Origin: Kitasatospora phosalacinea
GTDB taxonomy: Bacteria; Actinomycetota; Actinomycetes; Streptomycetales; Streptomycetaceae
NCBI RefSeq assembly: GCF_000717185.1
Contig: NZ_JNYE01000129.1
Coordinates: 1-18,067, forward strand
Reading direction: 5' to 3'
Length of the DNA: 18,067 bases
The position numbers and the translations under genes were made by a program. The stretch's first letter is position 1. Each line of letters begins with the position of its first letter. This document shows, one piece after another, positions 1-6,328 of the stretch. The notes beneath the pieces are model-generated. The model saw only the letters and a list, made by a program, of their open reading frames with translations, did no database searches and was not told where the DNA came from.

Positions 1-576
1 TGGTCGGCGACGTCCAGGGCAAGGGCCTGGACGCGGTGGAGACCGCCGCCGTCGTGCTCGGCGCCTTCCGCGAGGCCGCCCCCGACGAACCCGACCTGGA
101 AGCCGTCGGCACCAAGATCGAACGCGCCCTCAACCGGCGCCTGGAGGGAGAGGAGTTCGTCAGCGCGATCCTCGCCGAGATCACCGCCGACGGCACCGTC
201 ACCCTCCTCAACTACGGCCACCCGCCACCGCTGGTCGTGCGCGCCGACCGCCGACGGCCGGGCCCACCTGGCGGAGCCCGCCCAGTGCGCCCCGCCCCTG
301 GGCCTCGCCGCCCTCGGCCCCGCCGGCCCCAAGGCCCACGACCTGGACCTCGGCTCCGGCGACCAACTGCTGCTCTACACCGACGGCGTCACCGAGACCC
401 GCGACCACACCGGCGAGTTCTACCCCCTGCTGGAACGAGCCGGACTGCTGTCCGTCGACGACCCGGACGGCGCGCTGGAGGCACTGCGCCGCGACGTCGC
501 CGCCTACGCGGCCGGACCGCTCAAGGACGACGCCGCGATGATGCTGCTGCGCCGCCGGTCGGACGAGCCGGATTGA
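1..576 (+). pseudogene. PP2C/SpoIIE-type serine phosphatase, C-terminal part, frameshifted
   Basis: This is the C-terminal half of a PPM/SpoIIE-type protein phosphatase; the 5' end lies outside the window. Seen: GDVQGKGLDAVETAA near position 6 is the conserved metal-binding GDVxGKG motif of RsbU/SpoIIE phosphatases, followed by NYGHPPPLVV. After about position 249 the homology continues one frame over (PPLGLAAL, LLLYTDGVTETRD, LKDDAAMMLLRR) to a TGA at 574-576. One extra base near 249-252 therefore breaks the frame. Family knowledge: such phosphatases dephosphorylate STAS anti-anti-sigma factors in partner-switching pathways, and in actinomycetes they often carry N-terminal GAF/PAS sensors. 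A STAS gene lies directly downstream on the opposite strand, which fits. Because the conserved residues after the shift are intact, a sequencing or assembly error is as likely as a true pseudogene. Confidence 0.85.
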
Positions 577-587
577 AGGGAGACTGT

Positions 588-1025
588 TCAGCCGCGCTGG
601 CGGGGTATGGCACCCAGTACGGAGGCCCGCGCGCCGTGCTCCCGCGCGGTGGCGCGGCGCTGGAGGGGCGCGGCCGGCCGGGCGTCCGAGGCGGCGGCTT
701 CCGCAGTCGGGTGGATGTCGAACACCTGGTGCGCGCCGAAGGCGGACAGCGCCGAGCGCACCGGTGTGCCCGGTGCGGGCAGCACCAGGCGCAGTTCGCC
801 GCCCCGGGACGCGAGGTGGCGGCGGGTGGCGATCAGCACCGCGAACCCGGCCGCGTCGCACCGCTCCAGCCCGGACAGGTCCAGGACCAGGTGGCGGCAG
901 CCCGCCGCCACCAGTCTCAGCAGCCGATCGCGTACCACCGCGACGTCCCTGGGCGCCAGCGAGCCGTGCAGGGCGACGGTGCTCCAGCCGTTGCTCTGGC
1001 CGAAGTCGATGCTTGCGGTGGTCAC
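588..1025 (-). CDS. STAS-domain protein (anti-sigma factor antagonist-like)
   Basis: A 145-aa protein with one STAS domain at about residues 5-112. The pattern is a hydrophobic strand, VRDRLLRLVAAGCRHLVLDLSGL, then the loop and helix CDAAGFAVLIA. The GTG start is preceded by GGAGG (1031-1035) five bases away. Canonical antagonists have D-S-S/T-G at the loop, and the first Ser is phosphorylated by an anti-sigma kinase. Here it is D57-A58-A59-G60, so the phosphorylatable Ser is missing. Inferred role: partner-switching regulator, possibly constitutively in the unphosphorylated-like state, or a member that works without phosphorylation. The last 30 residues are Arg/Ala-rich and outside the domain. 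It converges on the phosphatase gene with an 11-bp gap. The fold is clear; the pathway is inferred. Confidence 0.85.
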   Translation of the reverse strand: MTTASIDFGQSNGWSTVALHGSLAPRDVAVVRDRLLRLVAAGCRHLVLDLSGLERCDAAGFAVLIATRRHLASRGGELRLVLPAPGTPVRSALSAFGAHQVFDIHPTAEAAASDARPAAPLQRRATAREHGARASVLGAIPRQRG

Positions 1026-1030
1026 GTGCG

Positions 1031-1035
1031 CCTCC
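1031..1035 (-). promoter_or_regulatory. Ribosome-binding site of the STAS gene
   Basis: GGAGG on the minus strand, five bases before GTG 1025-1023. It fixes this GTG as the start. Confidence 0.6.
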
Positions 1036-1273
1036 AGCGCGCCGCCCGATGCCGTCCCGCGGGCCGGACGGCGGCGGTGGGTTCGGAAGGAGGCCCGGGA
1101 CGTCTACGGCGGACGGGCCCAGCGGGGGCTACGACCTCCCCGCGGGCACGCCCGCCGCGTGGACGCCCCCCGGGGAGATGCGGCGGGGATGTCGCAACCG
1201 GGAGGCTTCCAGTCCCCGAGGCGGTGGCCGGTGGAGCACCCGTGCGAGTGGACGGCCCCGTCACCAAGAAGAC

Positions 1274-1290
1274 CTTTGCATTATGCAAAG
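1274..1290. promoter_or_regulatory. 17-bp perfect palindrome, probable MarR operator
   Basis: CTTTGCA-TTA-TGCAAAG: two perfect 7-bp arms around a 3-base centre, 106 bp upstream of the MarR start. Size and symmetry match a site for a dimeric winged-helix MarR protein. The centre contains -10-like hexamers (CATTAT/TATGCA), so binding there would block transcription. Autoregulation is inferred from position and family habit. Confidence 0.65.
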
Positions 1291-1396
1291 AAAACGCCGA
1301 ATGCGCCAGACCCGACGCGCGGAAAGGCGGCTCGCGAGCGGATCCCGGGCGCACTCCGCGCTCCGCGCGCCGGGGCGCAGGATGTAGAAAGGACCC

Positions 1397-1909
1397 ATGC
1401 CGGACGATCACTCGCCATCAACAGCCGACGTCCCGAACCAGGGGGGCCTCGAAGAGGACCTGGTCACCGCGGTCCTGACCGCCTCCCGGGTCCTGGTCGC
1501 CATCTCCGCGCGCTCACTCGGCGAGGTGGCCGAGTCGCTGACGCTCCCCCAGTTCCGCATGCTCGTCCTGCTCCACTCCAGAGGCGCGATGAGCCTCTCG
1601 CGCCTGGCCGAGCACCTCGCCGTCAACCCGTCCACCGCGATGCGCATGCTGGAACGCCTCACCGCCGCCGGCATGGTCGTGCGCGACACCCGCCCCGACG
1701 ACCGGCGCGAGGTGCGCGCCGCCCTCACCGACCAGGGCGCCCGCACCGTCGTCGAGGCCACCGAGCGCCGCCGCGAGGAGATCCGCCGCATCGTCCAGGC
1801 CATGCCCGCCCGCCAGCGCGCCGGCCTCGTCCAGGCGTTGCGCGCCTTCGCCGACGCCGGAGCCGAACCCGACGCACCCAACAAACAGCCCGAACCGCTC
1901 GGTTGGTAG
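1397..1909 (+). CDS. MarR family transcriptional regulator
   Basis: A 170-aa protein with the MarR winged helix-turn-helix at about residues 48-115. It shows LTLPQFRMLVLL, then LSRLAEHLAVNPSTAMRMLERL (recognition helix region) and the wing with D101-D102-R103-R104-E105. The flanking helices would dimerise. GAAAGGA (1387-1393) precedes the ATG. Family members repress their own gene or neighbouring efflux and stress genes and are released by phenolic ligands or oxidation. There is no Cys in the protein, so thiol-based sensing is unlikely. The palindrome at 1274-1290 is the probable operator. The STAS gene is divergent and about 250 bp from that palindrome, so it could be a second target. The Pro-rich C-terminal tail after residue 155 is not part of the domain. 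Confidence 0.9.
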   Translation: MPDDHSPSTADVPNQGGLEEDLVTAVLTASRVLVAISARSLGEVAESLTLPQFRMLVLLHSRGAMSLSRLAEHLAVNPSTAMRMLERLTAAGMVVRDTRPDDRREVRAALTDQGARTVVEATERRREEIRRIVQAMPARQRAGLVQALRAFADAGAEPDAPNKQPEPLGW

Positions 1910-1956
1910 CCGCGCCCCCGACGGCATGGGTTCCGCCACGGACGCCGCCTCGTCTT

Positions 1957-1972
1957 CCCGGCACGTGCCGGG
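1957..1972. terminator. Possible bidirectional terminator between convergent genes
   Basis: CCCGGCACGTGCCGGG is a perfect 16-bp palindrome that can fold as a 6-bp stem with an ACGT loop. It lies between the convergent MarR gene (ends 1909) and the minus-strand membrane-protein gene (ends 2097). No T-tract follows, as is common in high-GC actinomycetes. A protein-binding site is an alternative. The rest of 1910-2096 shows nothing else. Confidence 0.4.
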
Positions 1973-2096
1973 TCGGCGGCAGCGCACTTCGCCGCGTGCC
2001 GGCCGAGACCGGATCCCGTCGGAGCTGGTCGTCGTGCGCAGGGCACAGCACCCGGAGGTCCGAGCGGACGGCCTCGTTCGACCACCGCGGACGGGT

Positions 2097-2564
2097 TCAC
2101 CGCTCGCCTCGCTCGCGCCGGGCCGCCGCACGCTGCGAGTTTCCGGGCTTCCGGCGCTTCCGCAGGGCGGCGGTGACCAAGCCCTCGTCACCGCGCATGT
2201 GGACGGGGGCCAGGAAACGGGGGAAGTTGAACCAGATCGTGGACAGGTGAGCGGCGAAGAGGACGAGGAAGCCGACGAGGGAGACCCGGAGCACCGTCTT
2301 CAGGACGGGCCCCATCGCTGCTCCGCCGTCAAGCTCCCAGGAGCCCACTGCCGTCAGGAAGACGCCCATGCTCAGCAGCATCGCGTTGAGCGTCGCCATG
2401 CCCCGGACGGTCCCGCGCCGGGCGGCCGGGCCGACAGCCATGACAGACAGGGCGAGGGCCAGGCGCTCCGCCTGTGCGGGGTCACGCCAGAGACGCCGGA
2501 CGACGACGCACAGGTGGAGCAGCGCTCCGGCGAGCAGGACGGTTCCTGCGGCGAATGCGGCCAT
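2097..2564 (-). CDS. Small integral membrane protein of unknown function
   Basis: A 155-aa protein with about four hydrophobic segments (roughly residues 3-23, 36-48, 58-75 and 88-111). The cytoplasm-like C-terminal tail is strongly basic (residues 135-155, rich in Arg and Lys). I do not recognise a family. The start is supported by GAGGAG nine bases upstream of the ATG. It lies 43 bp downstream of the ArsB/NhaD-like permease on the same strand, so it is probably the last gene of the cation-transport operon. A role as an accessory subunit is only a guess from position. Confidence 0.7.
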   Translation of the reverse strand: MAAFAAGTVLLAGALLHLCVVVRRLWRDPAQAERLALALSVMAVGPAARRGTVRGMATLNAMLLSMGVFLTAVGSWELDGGAAMGPVLKTVLRVSLVGFLVLFAAHLSTIWFNFPRFLAPVHMRGDEGLVTAALRKRRKPGNSQRAAARRERGER

Positions 2565-2607
2565 GACAGCGTGCTCCTCATCGTGCGTGTACTCGGGAAG
2601 GGGCTGG

Positions 2608-3906
2608 TCAGGCGAGGGCGAAGTAGCGGATCCACAGGTAGAGGGCGGAGATGGCGATGGTGGCGGCGGTGACGGGGAGGCCGTAGCGGGTGAAGGTCCA
2701 GAAGCTGATGGGTTGGCGGTTGCGTTCGGCGATGCCGAGGACGACGACGTTGGCGGAGGCGCCGATGGCGGTGGCGTTGCCGCCGAGGTCGGCGCCGAGG
2801 GCGAGGGCCCACCACAGGACGGTGCCGTAGGGCTGGCCGACGGTGTGGGCGAGGTCGGCGGTGATGGGGGCCATGGTGGCGACGTAGGGGATGTTGTCGA
2901 CGATGCCGGACAGGACGGCGGAGGCGACGAGCAGCACCATGACGGCGCCGAGGGGGTTCCCGCCGGTGGCGTCGGCGAGGGCCTTGGAGACGGTTTCGAT
3001 GACGCCGGTTTCGATGAGGGCGCCGACCATGACGAACAGTCCGGCGAAGAAGGCGAGGGTGGGCCACTCGACTTCGGCGAGGACGTCCTTGACCTCGGCC
3101 TTGGACACGGCGATCAGGATCCCGGCGCCGAGCAGGGCGACCACGGACGGGGCGTAGTGGACGACGGGGTGCAGCACGAACCCGGCGATGACCAGGGCCA
3201 GGACGGCGAGGCCCTGGGCGAGCAGGCGGTGGTCGTGAATGGCCTCGCGTTCGTTGAGGGCCATGACCTCGGCGGCGCGCTGCTCGTCGTGGGTGAAGTG
3301 CTCACGGAAGAGGAAGCGGCACATCGCCAGCAGGACGGCGGTCAGGACGATGGCGAGCGGGGCGAGGTGGACGAGGAAGTCGTTGAAGGTCAGGTCGCCG
3401 CGGCTGGCGATGATGATGTTGGGCGGGTCGCCGACCAGGGTGGCGGTGCCGCCGATGTTGGAGGCGAAGACTTCGGCGATCAGGAACGGCGCGGCCTTGA
3501 GCCCGAGGCGCTTGCACACGAGCAGGGTGACGGGGGCGACGAGGAGCACGGTGGTGACGTTGTCGAGCAGTGCGGAGGCAGCGGCGGTGATGACCACCAG
3601 CATGGCCATGACGCGGAAGGGTTTGGCGCGGGCGCGTTTGACGGACCAGATGGCCAGGTACTCGAACAGGCCGGTGCGCTTGAGGACGCCGACGATCATC
3701 ATCATGCCCATCAGCAGGAAGATGACGTTCCAGTCGATGCCGGAGTCGGTGGAGAAGAACGCGGCTTCGTCGTCGGTGGCGCGGATGGCGAGCATCGCGG
3801 CGGCGCCGCCGAGGGCTGCGGCGACGCGGTGGACCCACTCGGTGATGATCAGGACGTAGGCGGCGGCGAAGACCGCCAGGGCCGCCCAGGCGTGCCAGTT
3901 GTTCAC
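2608..3906 (-). CDS. ArsB/NhaD-type ion permease (IT superfamily)
   Basis: A 432-aa polytopic membrane protein with 10-12 hydrophobic segments. Seen: two repeat halves each carrying the family signatures. In the first half these are SALLDNVTTVLL (111-122) and SNIGGTATLVGDPPNIIIA (149-167). In the second half they are SGIVDNIPYVATMAPI (333-348) and GADLGGNATAIGASANVVVL (371-390). The paired DN and GG-x-AT-x-x-G-x-x-x-N motifs line the ion path in ArsB/NhaD/CitMHS transporters. The likely substrate is Na+ in exchange for H+, or an oxyanion; sequence alone does not decide. The GTG start overlaps the TGA of the upstream CBS gene (GTGA, 3903-3906), indicating translational coupling, and a G-rich ribosome-binding site sits just before it. 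In-frame extension upstream to 4107 reads through the CBS gene out of frame and is rejected. Confidence 0.9.
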   Translation of the reverse strand: MNNWHAWAALAVFAAAYVLIITEWVHRVAAALGGAAAMLAIRATDDEAAFFSTDSGIDWNVIFLLMGMMMIVGVLKRTGLFEYLAIWSVKRARAKPFRVMAMLVVITAAASALLDNVTTVLLVAPVTLLVCKRLGLKAAPFLIAEVFASNIGGTATLVGDPPNIIIASRGDLTFNDFLVHLAPLAIVLTAVLLAMCRFLFREHFTHDEQRAAEVMALNEREAIHDHRLLAQGLAVLALVIAGFVLHPVVHYAPSVVALLGAGILIAVSKAEVKDVLAEVEWPTLAFFAGLFVMVGALIETGVIETVSKALADATGGNPLGAVMVLLVASAVLSGIVDNIPYVATMAPITADLAHTVGQPYGTVLWWALALGADLGGNATAIGASANVVVLGIAERNRQPISFWTFTRYGLPVTAATIAISALYLWIRYFALA

Positions 3907-4376
3907 GAGGCCCCCAGGAGTCGGTGCAGCAGGTTCGAGGCGGTGATCACGCCGAGCAGCCGCCCCCCGGCGACTGCTCGGCTGCCGGGGGGCCGCTCCA
4001 CGACGGCGACCAGCGGGCTGCGGGTGCGGGCCATCAGGGCGGCGACCTCCACCGCGGTGTCGTCGGCGTCGGCCACCGGTGGCGGGGGTGCGTCCTTGGG
4101 CAGGCATTCGCGCACCCGCACGCCGGTCAGCTCCTCGCAGAGCCGGTCGGCGTGCGCCTCGTCGATCACGGCGGCGAGCGCCGGGTCCTCCATGACGTAG
4201 CCGGGCACGAGCAGGCGCACGAGTTGGGAGGCGGGCAGGACGGCGCGGGGGGCGCCGGGGCCGTCGACGACCAGCACGCCCGGCAGTCGGTGCTCGGCCA
4301 GTAGCCGGGCGGCGTCCAGGGCCTGGTCGTCCAACGCGACGGTGGGGAAGGGTTCGGCGAGGTCACGTGCGCGCAT
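3903..4376 (-). CDS. Two-CBS-domain regulatory protein
   Basis: A 157-aa soluble protein made of two CBS motifs, at about residues 1-60 (ARDLAEPFPTV, LPGVLVVD, ASQLVRLL) and 88-157 (VRECLP, SPLVAVVE, LLGVITASNLLHRLL). CBS pairs bind adenine nucleotides or cyclic dinucleotides and gate many transporters. Its place between an antiporter gene and a permease gene makes a role as a cytoplasmic regulator of one or both likely. The ATG at 4376 is chosen because GGAGG lies about seven bases upstream and the domain begins right there; it overlaps the antiporter 3' end by 14 bp. An upstream TTG at 4439 would add an Arg/Pro-rich stretch with no domain. The 3' end holds two interleaved inverted repeats (3951-3992). 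Confidence 0.88.
   Translation of the reverse strand: MRARDLAEPFPTVALDDQALDAARLLAEHRLPGVLVVDGPGAPRAVLPASQLVRLLVPGYVMEDPALAAVIDEAHADRLCEELTGVRVRECLPKDAPPPPVADADDTAVEVAALMARTRSPLVAVVERPPGSRAVAGGRLLGVITASNLLHRLLGAS
3951..3992 (-). repeat. Two interleaved 9-bp inverted repeats at the end of the CBS gene
   Basis: GCCGAGCAG (3951-3959) pairs with CTGCTCGGC (3974-3982), and CCCCCCGGC (3963-3971) pairs with GCCGGGGGG (3984-3992). All four arms are perfect. The arms alternate, so the two hairpins are mutually exclusive or would form a very tight pseudoknot. They end about 45 nt before the permease GTG in the minus-strand mRNA. The sequence also encodes part of the second CBS domain, so the pattern may be partly due to codon choice. 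Confidence 0.5.
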
Positions 4377-5664
4377 CGGGCGCCTCCGCGGTGTCGGGAC
4401 GGTGGACCGGCGCGGGAACACCCGCACCGGAAGAAGCAAGGGCCGGGACGGCGTCGTCCGGCGCCGCGCCCGGAAGGCCGGCCGGTGCCTGGTCGGGCTC
4501 GTCGACGTGGAAGAGGCGGGCGATGGGGACGTCGGTGCTGGAGTGCACGACGATCGACGCGGCGATGCACACCGCGATCAGCGTGTACGCCTGCCCGCCC
4601 TGCGGAATGCCGGCCTGCAGGACGAGCAGTCCGTAGACGACGGAGGCGAAGCCCTTGGGGCCGAACCAGGCGGCGACCAGCTGCTCGCGCCGGTCGATGC
4701 GGGAGCGGATCAGGGAGAGCAGCAGCGAGGCGGGGCGGATCAGCACGATCGCCAGCACCACCGCCGCGTACCCGCCGATCGACAGGCCGCCGAACAACTG
4801 GGGGGTCAGGAGCGCACCGAAGACCAGCAGGGCGGCGAACTTCGCCAGCTCCGCGAGCGCTTCGCCGAGCGGCTCGAACGCGGTCTTGGACTGCGGGGAG
4901 ACGGACGCGAGGACGGCTCCGGCGGAGAACGCGGCGAGGTAGGGGTTGGCGTGGGTGAGGTGGCAGGCCGCGTAGAGGATGACGCCGGTCGCCAGCGGCA
5001 GCAGCGGCTGCAGCTTGGCCTCCGCGCCCAGACCGGGCAGCCGCACCAGGGCGTTGACGACGAGCGGCAGCACGATGCCGAGGGCGAGGCCGCCGACGAG
5101 TTCCAGGCCGATGGTGGGCAGTGACGCCTCGAAGTGGGGTGAGGCGGGGCCGGCGGCAGCGATCAGCACCAGCACCACCGGCAGTGCGAGGCCGTCGTTC
5201 AGGCCGGACTCGACGTTCAGCAACTGCCGCAGCCGCGCCGGGACTTCCTTGCGTCCGACGATCGCGGAGGCGAACACCGGGTCGGTGGGGGCGAGGACCG
5301 CGCCCACCAGGAATGACGTCGTCCAGTCGAGCCCGACCAGGAAGTGTGCCACCAGTGCCATGCCGGCGAACGCCAGCGGCATCCCCAGGCCCAGCGCCCG
5401 GGCGGGGTGGCGCCATGCGGAGCGCAGGGCGGGGAAGGCGACGTGCATGCCGTCGGTGAACAGCACCGTGAACAGCGCCAGGTCCGCGGTCGCCGCCACG
5501 ACCGGGCTGTTCGGGGCGACGTGGATCAGGCCGAGGAAGCCGTCGCCGACGAGGGCGCCGGCGGCGAGGAACAGCAGCGAGGTGGAGAGAACGGTGCGGG
5601 CGGCCAGGCCCGACAGCAGGACCGCGACGAGCAGCGCGGCCCCGAACACGACGACGAGCACCAC
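4363..5664 (-). CDS. CPA1-type Na+(or K+)/H+ antiporter
   Basis: A 433-aa membrane protein with about 11-12 hydrophobic segments up to residue 390. Diagnostic motifs seen: GAVLAPTDPVFASAIVG (121-137) and the ion-binding helix VESGLNDGLALP (151-162). N156-D157 is the Asn-Asp pair typical of electroneutral CPA1/NhaP exchangers. GPKGFASVVYGLL near residue 335-347 matches the later conserved GxRG-like helix. It should exchange cytoplasmic Na+ or K+ for external H+ in pH and salt homeostasis. The C-terminal tail (about 395-433) is Pro/Ala-rich and cytoplasmic. The start is GTG 5664 with a G-rich ribosome-binding site. It is the first gene of a minus-strand operon (antiporter, CBS, permease, small membrane protein) and has a structured-looking leader (5712-5743) behind a good promoter. 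Confidence 0.92.
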   Translation of the reverse strand: MVLVVVFGAALLVAVLLSGLAARTVLSTSLLFLAAGALVGDGFLGLIHVAPNSPVVAATADLALFTVLFTDGMHVAFPALRSAWRHPARALGLGMPLAFAGMALVAHFLVGLDWTTSFLVGAVLAPTDPVFASAIVGRKEVPARLRQLLNVESGLNDGLALPVVLVLIAAAGPASPHFEASLPTIGLELVGGLALGIVLPLVVNALVRLPGLGAEAKLQPLLPLATGVILYAACHLTHANPYLAAFSAGAVLASVSPQSKTAFEPLGEALAELAKFAALLVFGALLTPQLFGGLSIGGYAAVVLAIVLIRPASLLLSLIRSRIDRREQLVAAWFGPKGFASVVYGLLVLQAGIPQGGQAYTLIAVCIAASIVVHSSTDVPIARLFHVDEPDQAPAGLPGAAPDDAVPALASSGAGVPAPVHRPDTAEAPDART

Positions 5665-5711
5665 GAAGGGAACCCCCGGATCGGCTATGGAACAAGAGGG
5701 CTGTCCCCTTG

Positions 5712-5743
5712 CTCGCCGACCAGGCTTCCCGGCACACCGCGAG
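5712..5743 (-). promoter_or_regulatory. Leader element of the antiporter operon (copy 1 of a duplicated motif)
   Basis: The minus strand of 5715-5738 reads GGTGT followed by GCCGGGAAGCCTGGTCGGC. It is identical in 23 of 24 positions to 5858-5881 on the plus strand. Here the core is enclosed by CTCGC (5743-5739) and GCGAG (5716-5712), which can form a 5-bp closing stem. It starts nine bases after the TATAAA box and ends about 50 nt before the antiporter GTG. Candidate riboswitch sensing a cation or related signal; the Na+-I (DUF1646) class is a possibility from context, but I cannot confirm its consensus. An operator at +1 is the alternative. Confidence 0.55.
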
Positions 5744-5747
5744 TGAC

Positions 5748-5776
5748 TTTATACGACTCTTACGGATCCTTGACAG
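5748..5776 (-). promoter_or_regulatory. Promoter of the antiporter operon
   Basis: On the minus strand, CTGTCA (5776-5771, 4/6 to TTGACA) is followed by a 17-base spacer and TATAAA (5753-5748, 5/6 to TATAAT). This is a good housekeeping-sigma promoter. Transcription would begin near 5740-5744, at the edge of the leader element. Confidence 0.6.
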
Positions 5777-5843
5777 ACCCTTTGCGGCCAAGGCGGCCTG
5801 GCAGCCGCCGGTGCGGCCTCTCGCCCCCGTGCCCGGCGCGGGC

Positions 5844-5849
5844 TACGAT
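5844..5849 (+). promoter_or_regulatory. Possible -10 box of the plus-strand operon
   Basis: TACGAT fits TAnnnT and lies eight bases before the GGTG of the 5858-5881 element, almost the same spacing as TATAAA has to copy 1. No good -35 is seen at 16-19 bases upstream. The call rests on this parallel arrangement. Confidence 0.4.
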
Positions 5850-5850
5850 C

Positions 5851-5890
5851 GCCGCCAGGTGAGCCGGGAAGCCTGGTCGGCACAAGGACC
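5851..5890 (+). promoter_or_regulatory. Leader element of the STAS/RCK operon (copy 2 of the duplicated motif)
   Basis: 5858-5881 reads GGTGA followed by GCCGGGAAGCCTGGTCGGC, matching copy 1 in 23 of 24 positions in inverted genomic orientation, so both copies read the same way relative to their own operon. GCCG-CCAGG (5851-5859) can pair with CCTGG-T-CGGC (5872-5881), giving a 9-bp stem with one bulged T. Separately, GGTC (5875-5878) can pair with GACC (5887-5890) and cover part of the AAGGA ribosome-binding site (5884-5888). If the -10 box at 5844 is used, the start would fall near 5856-5858 and the left arm of the long stem would not be transcribed. Mapping the start would therefore tell RNA from DNA function. 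Confidence 0.55.
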
Positions 5891-5894
5891 CCTC

Positions 5895-5975
5895 ATGCCC
5901 GGAGACCCGATGCCCCCTCACCACACCGCCGCCCAACGGCCGTTGCGGCGCTGCCGCCCGGCCGGTGTCCGGTGA
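5895..5975 (+). CDS. Short leader peptide coupled to the STAS gene
   Basis: A 26-codon ORF beginning MPGDPMPPHHTAAQ and ending RCRPAGVR. AAGGA (5884-5888) sits six bases before the ATG. Its TGA overlaps the GTG of the STAS gene (GTGA, 5972-5975), so translation of the peptide would deliver ribosomes to the STAS start. A second in-frame ATG lies at 5910. No family is recognised. It may serve only as a coupling or attenuation ORF downstream of the leader element, because the STAS gene itself lacks a clear ribosome-binding site. Confidence 0.45.
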   Translation: MPGDPMPPHHTAAQRPLRRCRPAGVR

Positions 5976-6307
5976 CCCGCCACGGCGTGCCCCGGCGCCT
6001 GCTGGCCGCCCTGCACCTGCGTGCCCCGGACGAGGCCGTGATCCGGCTGCACGGCGACCTCGGCCCCGACGACGTGCGACGCCTCGAACACCGCCTGCGT
6101 CACGCCCTGCACCGCCGCCCTGGCCGGCTTGTCGTCGACCTGGCCGACGTGGACTCGGTGTCCGCGAGCGCGGTTTGGGCACTGGCGGCCGGCCTGCGCG
6201 CGGCCCTGGAGGCGCGCACCCCGAGCGTGATCCGCGGCGCGGGCCCGGCCGTGCGGCAGGTCCTGCACCGCCATGGCCTGGACCACCTCACCACCCACCA
6301 GAACTGA
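5972..6307 (+). CDS. STAS-domain protein (second copy type)
   Basis: A 111-aa protein covering a single STAS domain: VIRLHGDLGPDDVRRLEHRL, then RLVVDLADVDSVSASAVWALAAGL, then a C-terminal helix. The loop that is D-S-S/T-G in phosphorylatable antagonists is S64-A65-S66-A67 here. The acidic residue and the usual phospho-Ser are both replaced, and only the second Ser remains. It is not obviously related to the other STAS protein in the window beyond the fold. It is the first full gene of an operon with an RCK channel-like protein, so it may modulate a transporter or a sigma pathway tied to ion stress; this is an inference. The GTG start overlaps the leader-peptide stop. Confidence 0.75.
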   Translation: MTRHGVPRRLLAALHLRAPDEAVIRLHGDLGPDDVRRLEHRLRHALHRRPGRLVVDLADVDSVSASAVWALAAGLRAALEARTPSVIRGAGPAVRQVLHRHGLDHLTTHQN

Positions 6308-6328
6308 CCCCGCCCGCCAGAGGATCCC

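Larger units (their letters stand above)
1026..1396. other. Divergent intergenic region between the STAS and MarR genes
   Basis: This 371-bp stretch holds no convincing gene on either strand. It carries the STAS ribosome-binding site at its left end, and the 17-bp palindrome at 1274-1290 plus the MarR ribosome-binding site at its right end. Locally AT-richer sequence around 1268-1298 stands out from the GC-rich surroundings and probably marks the marR promoter. I could not place a convincing -35/-10 pair. Confidence 0.5.

Noticed and set aside
2368..4200. Long plus-strand open frame (610 codons) antisense to the permease, CBS and small membrane genes
   Set aside because: Its translation is a low-complexity G/D/E-rich shadow of the opposite strand's codon bias; the minus-strand genes have clear family motifs, ribosome-binding sites and coupling.
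5770..5775. Perfect TTGACA on the plus strand as the -35 box of the STAS/RCK operon
   Set aside because: No -10-like hexamer lies 16-19 bases downstream; the opposite strand of the same bases serves better as the -35 of the antiporter promoter.
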